Below are positions 34,393 to 45,900 of a stretch of DNA of 64,000 nucleotides, one piece after another (the stretch's first letter is position 1; the number at the start of each line of letters is the position of its first letter). Origin of the DNA: Hawksworthiomyces lignivorus (lineage: Eukaryota; Ascomycota; Sordariomycetes; Ophiostomatales; Ophiostomataceae). Made by a program: the position numbers and the translations under genes. The stretch covers positions 146,594-210,593 of the forward strand of contig NTMA01000070.1 of the NCBI GenBank assembly GCA_002917075.1, given 5' to 3'. The notes beneath the pieces are model-generated. The model was not told where the DNA came from and searched no databases. It was given only the letters and a program-made list of their open reading frames with translations.

Positions 34393-37300
34393 ATGTCCCT
34401 CTTTGGCGCACCCAAACCGAACGCGTCGACCACGCCCTTCGGCAGCGGTGGCTCTGTGTTTGGCGGCTCCACGGCGGCGAACTCGTTTACGCAGCCAGCA
34501 GCTGGGGCGGCGGCGGCTGGCGGTGCGGCAAGACCTTCTGTGTTCGGCGGCAGTCTTTGGGACAACAATCCCGCGACGCGACCAGCAGCACTCGGTGCAT
34601 CGACCACAGCCGGCCAGCCGCAAGGGTTTCAAAACACAATCAACAGCGCTGCTGCCCGCCCGACCTCTGGCGCCTACTTCGACAGTCTGCTTGCAAAGAG
34701 CAAGAAACGCACAGACGGCGAAGCCGGCTCAATTGCCGACGGCACGAGCGCCGACTTACCGAGCCTCCATCTTGGTCTGGGTGACATCCGCCAGAAGTTG
34801 CGGAAGCTTGGCCCGCGCGCGGGTGCTGCAGGAGGCTCGGGGGCCGGCCTGGGTGCGGGTGCTGCCCCTCCTCTGCAGGACGGCAAAGCTCATTATGTGC
34901 TGGCGGCATCTGGCGTGGACCCCGGCGCGGCCGTCCGCGACCTCGGCAACTTTGGCATCTTCTCTGCCTCGCGGTCGGCTGCCGCGGCAACTGCTGTCGG
35001 TGGCAGTCCTGCGGCTGGCGCCGGTGCTGCGGGCACATCCAGAGGCCTCGCCGGCGGTCCTTCCGAAGTCGATGTCGACACTTACCTCTCGAACCTGCAG
35101 ACCAAAACCACGCTCAGCATGATTGCCGACGGTCTCGAGCGCTCCGTTCGCGACTTTGACAGTTTTCTCGAGGACAACGTCACCATGGAATGGGAGGCGC
35201 AGCGCAAGCGCATCTATGAACACTTTGGCATCAAGACGCGGGAGGACCTGGCCGGCGCCACACCCACGCCGCGCTATGGCACGCCGGATACAACAGCTCC
35301 TGGTGCCGGCACAGGAGGCGCGAGCACCGGCGGATTCGGTCGCCGTCGCAGTCGGCAACAGCAGCAGCCGCCGTCGCAGACACCCGGGTCCAAGGCTGGC
35401 CCGGGCAGCAGTGTCTTTGGTCGCTCTCGCATGCAGAAATCAGTCATTGGCTCGGCCAGCCGCATCGGAGCCCACGCGTCTGAATTCTCCGACGTTGAGA
35501 CCGCAAGCTCACCTGGCCATGCCGGCGGCGGTCCTGCCGGTGTCGCTTCGATGGATGATCGCTACACGCGCGAAAAGCAGGCGCGGTTGGCTGAGACTAT
35601 TCACAAACTCAATGACTGCCGTATCGATTCAGCGCCTTTCCCTGTTCTCAGCGAGATGGTGGCTGTGGAGACAGGACTCGGCGGCGACCGGCAATCCTCG
35701 CTCGTAGTGGAAGCCTTCCGCGCACTGGCCGACGTCGTCGGCGAGGACCTCGAAGCCGTCAACCAGGCACAGCACACTCGGGGCGGGCCAGGTCCCCGCC
35801 AACGCACATTTGCTCGCTCGTATCTCGACCCGAATCCCAACAGCGCCGGCGCCATCTCCATTCGCCAGCGACTCCTCTCGGGCGCCAACCGCTTCCTTGA
35901 AAAGAAGTTCTTTGCCGAGGTCGAAGCCCAGATTGCCAAGTTCCCGCTCGAAGCGAGCTTGGGGGGCAGGCCAGACGTGGTCAGCAAGATCAAGGCCTAC
36001 ATCCGCGTGCGCGCCGCACAGAAGATGCTCGTGCCAGACAATGTCGACTTGCAGCAGGTGCAGGGCGAGTATGTCTGGGCTGTCATTTTCTATCTGCTGC
36101 GCTCAGGTCATGTTACCGAAGCAGCCCAGTACGTCAATGACAACCAGACCCAGATCCGCGGCATCGACCGCGTGTTCGCCAGTTACATCAACAGCTACGC
36201 TTCGAGCGAAGACCGCCGCCTCAAGCGTGCGATGCAAGAACGCTGCAACAGCGACTACACCCAGCGGGCACGCAACGCCCCAGAAGGCTCGGTCGATCCC
36301 TTCCGCATGGCCTGCTACAAGGTCATTGGTCGCTGTGACGTCGGCAACCGCAACCTTGAAAACCTGCAGACGGACGTTCATGACTGGATCTGGCTCCAGT
36401 TCAACTTGGCCCGCGAAGGCGACCGTGCCGCCGAATTGGCCAGCGAGATGTACGGCCTGTCCGAGCTGCAAGAGACAATACGGGAGATCGGCCAAAAGCA
36501 CTTTGCCAAGAACGCGCCCGGTGTAGCCAGCGGCTCCTACGCCATGTATTTCTACTTGCAGGTGCTTGCCGGTCTCTTTGAACCGGCCATTGCCTATCTC
36601 TACTCGTTCTCGTACATTGATGCAGTGCACTTTGCCATTGCCCTCGAGTACTACGGTCTCCTACGGACGCCCAACGCGAGCTTGGCAGCCGCCAACGAGC
36701 TGCTCAGCCACAGCACCCGCAACCAACCGCAGATAAATTTCGCACGCATGATCGGCTACTACACACGCGATTTCCGAGCCGCCAACGTATCCGCGGCCGT
36801 CGATTATCTTATTCTCATCTGCTTAGGTGATGACGAGGAGCAGAGCCAGAACCAGAGCGCGTCAAAAGAGCAGTCCGCTGCCGCCTCACTCTGCTATGAA
36901 GCTCTGCGCGAACTGGTATTGGAGACACGCGAGTTTAGCAAGCTGATTGGCGATATTCGCCCCGATGGCACACGCATCCGCGGTCTGATCGAAGAGCGCG
37001 GCGCCCTTATCGCGCTAGACCGCGAACAAGACTTCGTCAAAGCCATTACATTGCAGGCAGCGCGGGACGCGGACGACGGTGGCCGCACCACAGATGCCGT
37101 GCTTCTGTATCACCTGGCAGGCGACTACGACACGGTCGTGGTTATTGTGAGCCGCGCACTGAGCGAGGCCATTGCGCTCGAGATCGGCGAGGAACCCATG
37201 CGGCTTGTCCCGGTCAAGCCTCGCGTTGACAGCGGGAAGAGCAGCGCAGCATCGCCAGCGGCCCAGCCTGGTAGCAGCCTCAGCCTTGCTTCTATAGACG

Positions 37301-37864
37301 ACCCTGTTGAGCTAGCACGCACCATGATGACCATGTACGAGCGCGACAACATGTTTCGAAGACGCATCCGCGACGAAAACCGCATTGCCTGCAGCGTCCT
37401 CCTGCAGATGGGTGAGATCAAGAGTTTGGTCGAGGCCCGCAAGTGGCCGCAGTGTTTGGATGTAAGCTTTCTTCTGCCACTTCTATTCCGTTTTAATAGG
37501 ATTTCCATGCCTTCCTCCGATGTGGTCTGCTAACGTTGCTCAGAAAATCCGCGATCTCGAGATCTTGCCACTGCAGGCTGGCGGCGACCCCGGCATCATC
37601 CGCAGCTTTGCGGCACGATTCTCAAGCCTCGCCCAGCCGGTGGCTATCAATGTCCCCAACCTGCTGATGTGGACGATCCTCTGCTGCACGCAGCAGAGGG
37701 AGCGGCTCTTGACTGGCCAATTCAGCGGCAACGAGTCAGCGTCACGCATGCTTGCCGATGAATTGAAGCAGATCTGTGTCGACTTGACAGCCTATACGAG
37801 TCAGCTGCGGTATCGCTTCCCGCCATATCTTCACGAAGCTCTGGCGAGGGCGTCAGCAGATTAA
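34393..37864 (+). CDS. NIC96: Nucleoporin Nic96 (Nup93 homologue)
   Basis: Exons are 34393-37461 and 37544-37864 (1129 residues). Nic96 is a structural inner-ring nucleoporin. It anchors the Nsp1 channel complex through its N-terminal coiled region and binds Nup188/Nup192 and Nup53. The N-terminus (MSLFGAPKPN, FGSGGSVFGG) has a few FG-like motifs in a Gly/Ala/Ser-rich region. Helical segments around residues 225-300 (VDTYLSNLQTKTTLSMIADG) fit the Nsp1-complex binding helix. The alpha-solenoid Nic96 domain runs from about 400 to the end, with RSYLDPNPNSAGAISIRQRL, YVWAVIFYLLRSGH and FEPAIAYLYSFSYIDAVHFA. The single late intron restores ...QCLD-KIRDLEILPLQ in frame. The open frame extends a little upstream, but 34393 is the first ATG and fits the usual N-terminus. 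Confidence 0.94.
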
Positions 37865-38511
37865 GTTGATAAGCTGTCTATGAGGGAAGAGGGCGAGCGG
37901 AAAACCCTAATGCCATCTGTATTGTACCCGTCGGCAAAAAGTGAAGAGACTTTGTATTTTGTTTATTTCTATTTAGAACACGAGGGTGAAAAGATGATTC
38001 CTTAAAGACGTTCAGGAAAGGGTCAAACATACCGATATGCTACGTTTTGATGATACAGCCTCGGTTACCTAAATCAAATATATCAATTGCGATTCTTTGC
38101 AACGTTTCGTCTTGACTGCTGGGAACGTGCTAGATTCTCATAGCCAAGTCCAACAATACGTAGTAGCTGCTGAAAATAATCCAAGTGCAACATTGATCAT
38201 ATTTTGCATCGTGAGCTTTTGAAAATCAAAGACGATCGTGAGAATTCACAGCGTGGCTGTAACAATCCAAAGCTGTGTCCAATTGAGCGTTTGCATAGCC
38301 TCCTTCGAATGCTATAGATGAACGCCACCGATGACACATTTGCGCCTGCTACATGCCAAATGCCTTGCGCTGTTCCTGTAACTAATAATATGGGTATTCG
38401 ATGTTTAATACAAATCCTGCTCTGACTGGCTTCATGGCCTCCTCTCACTCGGCACCTGTTCATTGCGACGAATTTCATCAGCCACTCCAAGCGATGGCAG
38501 CATGGATAGAG
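37865..38511. other. Convergent intergenic region (NIC96 / DCAF4-like)
   Basis: About 650 bases between facing stop codons, expected to hold both 3' UTRs. It is AT-rich with no recognised gene. Confidence 0.55.
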
Positions 38512-41117
38512 CTACCACTTATAACTTCCCATTACCTTGTTTTCATCACTGGTTTCTTCCTCCATCCTCTTCAAATCTTCATCACTGGCATCGTCGCCGA
38601 AGAACACATCTTCCCCCCGATGCCCGACGGAATATTTATGCACGTAAGGTCCGACACCAGCGAACAAGCTGGGCCCTTCACCAGGCAAACTAGCAAAGCT
38701 CAGCGCTTGGATCAATGGTAACTTGATGGCCGATTTCTCACCGTCGCCGCTATGAGCAGAACCATTGGAAGCTGCAGTTGGGTTGGGTGCGTACACCTTG
38801 GCGATAGCTCTAGCCGAATGACTGATCTTGGAAAGACCTGGGGCATCTAGTCGCTCACCGGTAGCGAGCGAAAATATTGAGACGCCACCTCCTAAGCCTG
38901 TGTATGGGGCATGGTCATCGCCGACAGCCACCAGACCCAGGCTCTCCTCTACCGCAAACCCCACGCCAATCAAGCGGGCTTCATTGTGGTAATCGATAAA
39001 CCGAAAGAGAGGATTGGCATTGCAGAGAGAGAGAGACGAAGAAGCACGCCCCCTAGCATTACCCCGTGACTTGATATACCTCATATCGTACAGAAGCATC
39101 GTGTCTCGCAGACCAGCGACAATCGCACGGTGGCTCCCAAGAGAACGAATATGCGCAACGGCATTCCCACTACCCCCGTCTACTTTATCTCGAGAGTGGC
39201 CACCGCCAAAGGTATGCCATCGAGTATCCACAGGTTCTCTCAGATCAACAAGCCACGGTAACGAGCGCCGGCCTCCTGCCAATATTAGCTTGGGGTGGTT
39301 TCCGACGAAGTCTACTGAGGTTATAAGACCGGAATGGCTCAGATGGTTTTTCTTGCTGTGAGACGATGGTGGAGTTCGACCCGCATCATAATCTAGCAAA
39401 GAACGTCCCCTCCGGGCCCTCATTGGCATGTTTAAAGAGCCACCGAAGAGTATCACGTCGTCTCTAGCATTTCTATGCCTTGATAGTGCAGAAGAGGCTC
39501 CAGCCACTTGAAGTCTGACTGCTCCCCTGTCTATCTCTGCTAAGCCACAGCCGGTAGCAACAACGCACAGCGAGCTAGAACTGGGCGGCGCCACCGCACA
39601 GGCATAAACACCGTCAGAAGGTTCATTAGCGTAGATCTTAAAAACATTCTGGAGTTCTGTATCTGCAGAAAAGCAAGGCGTTAGGTTAGACAATTTAATT
39701 TTCTGTCGTTTTATTAGCCATAAAAAGGGTATAGAAAACCATACCTGATGCAGAAAGATCATGCGCGTTTCCGACATGCCAGGGTATTGCCGCTTTTCTA
39801 GAGTTAGACGTGCTATGTGGTGAAAATATGTGGATGCATGCGCCTCTGTCGTCGTAACGAGATCTGCCGCTGCCATAACTCTGCGCCTGGCGGCGTGAGG
39901 TCACAATCAGCTTGTTGAAGCCTTCGTGGTAGCAGATGGCTGAGGCATCAGGCACGTTGATTCCCTCCGGACGGGTGCGTTCGAAGTCGATCCACTTTGA
40001 AAAGCGTCCACTTGTAGGCCACGACAACGGTATACTTTCAAGAAAGAATAGAGATGAGTCACGTAGCCCTAGATGAGAGTGCAATGTTTATCCTAGCGAA
40101 ATGGGAAGAGGCTAACTCACTATTCCCGTTCATTACTTGGAACGTAGTGTCCCTTAATATCTCCTGGATTCTCAGGCGTTTGGTAGTCTGGTACCAAGAA
40201 GTTGTTAGCCGGGGTTGTTAAGATTCACGGCCGCTGGTTGATGGTAAAGAAAAATAGAAGTCAGGGGTCCATAAAACAAGACTAGAAGTATCACCAACTT
40301 GTATAAACAACACCCATCTGGTTTGGGTGGTCACCCGCATGGACATACAGGCACGACACGTTTGCCTCTGCCAGGCGTTTCGGCTGTGTGGCGGCCACGC
40401 GAAATGGCTGGTCAGTAAGGTGGTGCCATGCTGGGTTTTCCCAATGCAAGGCCTCCGCATCCTGCCTCCGCGCCAACTGAATAGCGCGCTCTAGCCGTAC
40501 GCTGTGATCTTCATCCAGCACGGCGATGGCACCTTTGAAATGGAGGCCCCGGGCTACGCTGGCCGCTGCGGTGGCCTTGGGGGACCAGCTGAATAGGCGG
40601 CCATCGCTGACTGAGGCACAATTAATCCGGGACCCGCCGGTTTCGCGGTCTAGCAAGCCGATAGAGGTGTCAAAATTGAGTCGAAAAGGCAATGTTGTCT
40701 GAACATCATCATTCTCCGGCTCTGCCTGCGCGTCTGCCGCTCTCCCAAGGAATGAAGCCGACGCAAATCCCGTTACTCTTTCTGAACCAGTTGTGGTCGT
40801 CGTGTCCACGGGTGATATAAAATTTAAACTCTTCGCTCCTCGCCGCCTTTTTCGCCGCTCTTGCTGCTCTTCGGCATGCCTCAACCGACGGTTCTGGTGG
40901 ATAACCTGCTCCTGGGACCATCGGGCGCCCGTTGGCGCTGTGCTTGTGCGTTCAATCTTGAAGAACTTGTTTCTTTGTTCATCTAATGCACCGAAAATAA
41001 GCCTTGGTACGGCGGACAATTCCTTGCATCTCTTATTACAAAGCTGTCCCTTGCTACTTCTGCTTCTTTCCTCTACTTACCCCAGTAATAGCCCGGCATT
41101 TGGAAAGGCGCAGGCAT
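38512..41117 (-). CDS. DCAF4-like WD40 protein (putative CUL4-DDB1 substrate receptor)
   Basis: Exons in reading order are 41117-41081, 40982-40299, 40187-40137, 40068-39745 and 39662-38512 (748 residues in this model). The N-terminus MPAPFQMPGYYWDEQRNKFFKIE is the hallmark of DCAF4 relatives and is assembled only by splicing exon 1 to exon 2. The C-terminal half has diverged beta-propeller repeats (VYACAVAPPSSSSLCVVATG, LITSVDFVGNHPKLILAGG, DTMLLYDMRYIKS) and an acidic tail. DCAF proteins recruit substrates to CUL4-DDB1 ubiquitin ligases; the substrate here is unknown. The exon 2 to exon 3 junction is uncertain. The frame stays intact only with a weak GTTGGT donor at 40298. Otherwise a conserved-looking VYTS-GDTSSLVLWTP segment would continue after a one-base frameshift near 40297. 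Confidence 0.75.
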
Positions 41118-41967
41118 GATTAACGGTAGGCTGGCATTTTCTGGCCAATAGCTTTCTGAATAAAAAAGAAGGAAATAAAAAGGTCAAACGAAACAAGAAA
41201 TAGAAAGAAGATTAAATAGATCCAGTGATAAAAAAGGGAGGCCGAAAAAAAAAAAATCTACGCCTGGCGGCAGTGCTTTACGTAGTATAAAAGAGCGCAG
41301 TTCGGTCAGCGGGACAAGAGCTGGCGGGAAATAGAAGAAGATGGCTGAAAACAGAGAGAGTAGATAAGTCGTCCTAAGCACGAAATAGAGCTTTCATGGA
41401 TAGAAGGGGAAAAAAACAAGACAAAAGGTTGTGAAAATCGAGAATCTGCATTGAATCATCCAGAAAGTAAAAAAGGGCATTTCTCTACTCAGTACGCCCA
41501 TCATTGCAAATCGTATGAAAGCAAAATTATATCGTCACGTGACACGATGCCTCCCTCAAACTACATACTTTGCGGCAGGACTGTGATAACGTTCCTCCTA
41601 TCCAGAACCCCTACATCTTACGAATCCCAAAATCAAAATGGTAACATTTGAACAATGGAGTATTATTATCCAATTTTACGATTTTATTAATTACTCCTGT
41701 CTAAAGAGCTCATCTGGGGTATGGGCTTCATCTCCTCCATCTTTAGATCAGAAAATTTTAAAACAAAAGAGAAAAAAAAGTTTATAAGTGATAAAGACTG
41801 TCTCAGGGCCAGTATTGCACATCCCTCTCTATTGACCTTCTCCCGCACTTGGGACGAGGAAAAGCAATGCTGAACGAAGGGGTAGTAGTAACACATAGAA
41901 TTAGGCTTCTCATTATACGCCTTCCATCTCCCCCAAAGAAGATACAACGCGCAGCACGGCATTTCCT
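41118..41967. other. Intergenic region between DCAF4-like start and pma1 stop
   Basis: About 850 bases contain the DCAF4-like promoter and the pma1 3' UTR, both genes being on -. It is A-rich on the + strand. The open frame continuing past the pma1 splice donor is intron and downstream sequence, not coding. Confidence 0.55.
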
Positions 41968-44900
41968 CTATTGGGACTTCTCGTGCTGGGTGGACACACG
42001 CTGCAGAGACACAACTAAAAGAAAACCAAGTTAGCACAAAGGTTTGTAACAAAATAGTTTCGGAACGAAGTATAATCTTACCGAAGTCCTCGAGCGACCG
42101 CTGCTTCTGGTTGCCCTTGGGGCTCTTGCCGTGCATCAGGTTGTCGAAGCCAACGCTGTCCTGGAGGATGTAGTACACACCACCCATGATGCAGAAGACA
42201 CCGAAGGAGAAAATCCAGATACGCACAACAGCGACAATAGAAGTCTGGCCACCAACGAACCAACCGAAGAGGGTGAAGAACGTTGCAATCAGGTCGACAA
42301 CCAGGATAGCACCAGTCAGCTGCCACGACGGGATGGAGGACCAGAAAGGACCATTGGCACGAGTGATGAAGATCAGCCAGTTCTCAGTAAGCGAGATCTC
42401 CAGGAAGACAACCTCGTCCATCCTGCCGAAGTTCTGAACAATACCGCCGTTCTCGCCCTGGGCATACATGGTCGTGACGGTAATCCAGGTACCGACAGCC
42501 AGGACGACACCAAGAAGGACAGACATACCCCAAAGCTTGGGCAGGTTCCACTTGACGGGGGTCTTGGAGTACGGGGCGTTGTCGTAAGCAATAGCCAGGG
42601 TAGCGACATCAGCGAAAATAGCAATGAAGACGACCAGATCGATGTTCAGCGAACGGTTGAGAATGGCAATCCACAGACCAAGGTAGATCTCCAAGTGGAT
42701 AGACAAAGCGATACGGTAGACGACGTAGGCGTACATACGGTGGAAAATCTGGCGAGACGTCTTGAGCGCATCAATGATGGCACCGAGACCAGGAGCAAGG
42801 AACACAATATCAGCGGCAGAGCGAGCGGCATCAGAGGCACCCTCGACAGCAATACCGGTATCGGCCTTCTTCAGAGACGGAGCATCGTTGACACCATCAC
42901 CAGTCATGGCAACAAGGTAACCACGCTGCTGCAGGATCTCGACGACATTGTACTTGTGCTGGGGGAACACCTCAGCGAAACCGTCAGCAGCCTCGACGAA
43001 ATCGTAGACCTCAGAGCCGGGCATGTCACCGCCACCACCAAGACCAAGGCGCTCAGCGTTGTAGACGTTAGTGCCGAGACCGAGCTGGCGAGAAGTCTCA
43101 CGAGCAATACCAACAGCATCACCAGTAAGCATCTTGATGGACAGACCCAGGGACTTGGCCTCATTAATGGTGCGGGCAGTATCGTGACGAGGGGGGTCAG
43201 AGCAGGGCATGATACCCAGGATCTCCCAGGCACCCTCACCCCGCTTGCGGGCAACACCGAGCGAACGGAAACCACGGGTGGCGAACTCAGCAACCTTGTT
43301 CTTGTAGGCCTGGTCAACATCCTCAGGGATGGGGTGGTCCTCCTCGACGGTCTTGAGCACGAACAGAGGCGCACCCTTCACGCAGGTAATACGCTCACCC
43401 TGGGGGGACTCGACGACAGCGGTAACCTTCTTCGAGACGGGGTCGAAGGGGAAGAAGTTGATGACCTTGTACTTGGACAGAACACTCTTGGCACGCGGGT
43501 AGTAGCGGAGAGACTTCAGGAAAGCCTTGTCGATAGCATCGATACCCTTCTTCTTGCGGGAGGCAGCAAGGCAGGCAGTAAGCATCAGGTCCTCGGGGTC
43601 AACGCCAGCAACAGTGTAAGGCTCAGACAGCGAAAGCTTGTTCTTGGTCAGAGTACCGGTCTTGTCAGAGCAAAGAATCTCGACACCAGCCAGGGACTCG
43701 ATAGCAGACAGCTTCTGGACGATAGCCTTCTTGCGGGCGAGGTAAGCGGCACCGACAGCCATAGTGGTCGTGACGACAGCGGGCAGACCGACAGGCACAC
43801 CAATGATGGTGATAGCCAGAGTGAATTCGAGGATACGGACAATGGGGTTGGAGCGGTAGAAAGACGGAATCCAAACCAAAGCCAAGTTGGTGAAAACGAC
43901 GAGAATCAGCAGAATTGTACCGATGCCGTTCAGCACCTCAGTGAAATGACCAGTGCCAGCAGAAGCGGCGTTGACGAGAGCAGCAGCGCGACCGACGAAG
44001 GTGTTGTCACCAGTGGCGGTAACGACAATAAAGGCCTCACCACGCTTAACAGCGGAGGAAGCATAGCACTGGTCGTTCTTGTGCTTGTCCACAGCGAGCG
44101 ACTCGCCAGTAATGGCAGACTGATCAACCTGGAGGAAGGCATCCTCCGTAACAATGCGACCGTCGGCAGGAATGATAGTACCCTCCTCAACCTGGAGGAT
44201 ATCACCGGGAACAACCTCGGGAGCCTCAATCTCCTTAAGAGTACCGTCACGGAGGACGACAGCCTTCAGGGCGAGGGTCTTCTTCAGTTCGTCGACAATA
44301 GAACCGGCCTGGAACTCCTGAATGAAACCAACAGCAGCGTTAAGCAGCAGCAGAGCTATAGTAAAAAAAAAATTAGAATCACGGCCCATCTCCATTAAAT
44401 GGCATTGAGAAAGTTTAGTTAGAGCGAATAGTACTTACCGCAGATGACACCGAAATCAACCCAATCCTCCAGACCGGCAGCAAGGACAGCGGCGGCCTAA
44501 AGAAGAAACTTTGTTAGCGTCCAATTACAGTGGGAAGATCTGCGAAACGAAACAAGTTTTGTTTGTTTCCATTGAGCTTTATTCCATGCGCAAGTGGGGT
44601 GAGCTTTTGGGGATAAAAGGAAAGCTTTAAAGCGGGGAAAGCGAAACAGATTTGTCCGTTTTCATTGGATCCTGCCGACAGCGCATGCAGCTCCCCAATT
44701 GGAGAAGCTTGACACGAGGAAATTTGGTGCGGGATTTACAACCAAAGCCAATGAATTTTTCGCTGAAACCAGAAACTCCGATAAGAGAGGAAAAAAAACA
44801 TACCTCCATGACGAACTGGATAGGACCGACGAAGTAGCCGAAAAACTTCAGGATCAGGTTCTCCTTCTCCTCCTTCATCTGGTTGAGACCGTACCTATAT

Positions 44901-45288
44901 AATATGTCAGTCATTTTTATTCAAATAGAGGAACCCAAAAGGAACCAGACGCCTGTGCAGTCTTTATGGCCAATACATACTTGCGACGGCGGGCAACCAC
45001 TTCTTGGTCAGTGAGACCGATGCGGGTATCTGTCTGGAGCATGTCCTCCGGGACAACACGACCGCCATGTTGGTCGGTCTCTTCCTCCTCATCTTCCTCG
45101 GCATGACCATCCTGGGACTCGAGGTCCTCGATCAGGGCGTCAATGTCCTCATCTTCGTCTTCCTCCTCAACCTTTGGCTTGGCAGGAGGAGCAGCAGAGC
45201 CGGCAACCTCCTTCTCGGGATCCCGCTCGAAGTTGCCAGCAGGGATGTCCGTCTTCAGGGCAGGCGCCTGGGATGTTGATTCCGCCAT
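41968..45288 (-). CDS. pma1: Plasma-membrane H+-ATPase (P3A-type proton pump)
   Basis: Exons in reading order are 45288-44981, 44894-44804, 44496-44439, 44355-42082 and 42014-41968 (925 residues, near the usual 920). The pump hydrolyses ATP to export protons, setting membrane potential and cytosolic pH. The N-terminus is acidic and disordered ([19 protein letters not shown]). TGES (about 236-238) is the actuator-domain motif. The phosphorylated aspartate is Asp383 in [29 protein letters not shown] forms the hinge. The tail [17 protein letters not shown] is the autoinhibitory regulatory end with Ser/Thr sites and is completed by the last small exon. A 58-nt exon 3 carries the start of a membrane helix. 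Strong codon bias leaves a 755-codon stop-free frame antisense to it. The upstream region is pyrimidine-rich on the coding strand. Confidence 0.97.
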
Positions 45289-45399
45289 GGCGCCAAGTGA
45301 TGTGTAGGTTATTTGAGGTGATTGAGCTGTCTATTGAAAGAAATTGTGAGAAAAGGATCGCTTTGCCTTTGATTACGATTTCCGACGGAAAGGCAGAAC

Positions 45400-45900
45400 G
45401 CGTCCTTCTGCAGCTCAGATCTTGCCACGGCAAGAGGAAGGGAAGGGAATCCCGTTGGGGAATGGTGAGTAGTTGCGTGAGGGATGGAGACGCAATAATG
45501 ATGTAGGATGTGGTGAGGAGGGGAAGGGAGAGAAGGAGAGGGAAAAGAGGGAAAGGATTAAAAGGGAAAAAGAGAAGGGAAAGCGATTAGAGAAAATTCG
45601 GGTAAAGCATATATAATAAAGCTAGTGAAAGACCGTGGCGCGTTATTTGCGATGTGCTCTGCTCGCGCTCCGACGCAGCACTGCTACTGTGTGGAGAGAA
45701 GAGGGAAAAATCCTTTTGCCCTCCTAGCTGAGTGGCAGCAGAGGGAAGAGGCGAGAGGCGAGAGAGCGAAGTGGGAACCAGGATTGTGAGAGGCGGATGG
45801 GAAATGATCCAGGGGAATAAAATGCCAAGAACAGTGCGAAAAACTAAGATAGTGTTTGGGAAACAAGACGTGCGTTTTTTTTTCTGCTGGTAGCTTGCGC
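45400..45900 (-). promoter_or_regulatory. Pyrimidine-rich promoter of pma1 with possible TATA element
   Basis: On the - strand this block is rich in C and T, as in other strong fungal promoters. A TATTATATAT sequence on the - strand at 45609-45618, about 320 bases before the ATG, could be a TATA box. The transcription start was not determined. Confidence 0.4.

Noticed and set aside
34346..36526. Several 190-260-codon frames on + and - within NIC96
   Set aside because: Alternate-frame shadows of a GC-rich coding exon whose main frame is a clear Nic96.
42131..44398. Long open frame on the + strand (755 codons)
   Set aside because: It is exactly antisense to the main pma1 exon, has a Ser/Asp/Asn/Gly-biased composition with no domain, and is explained by pma1 codon bias.
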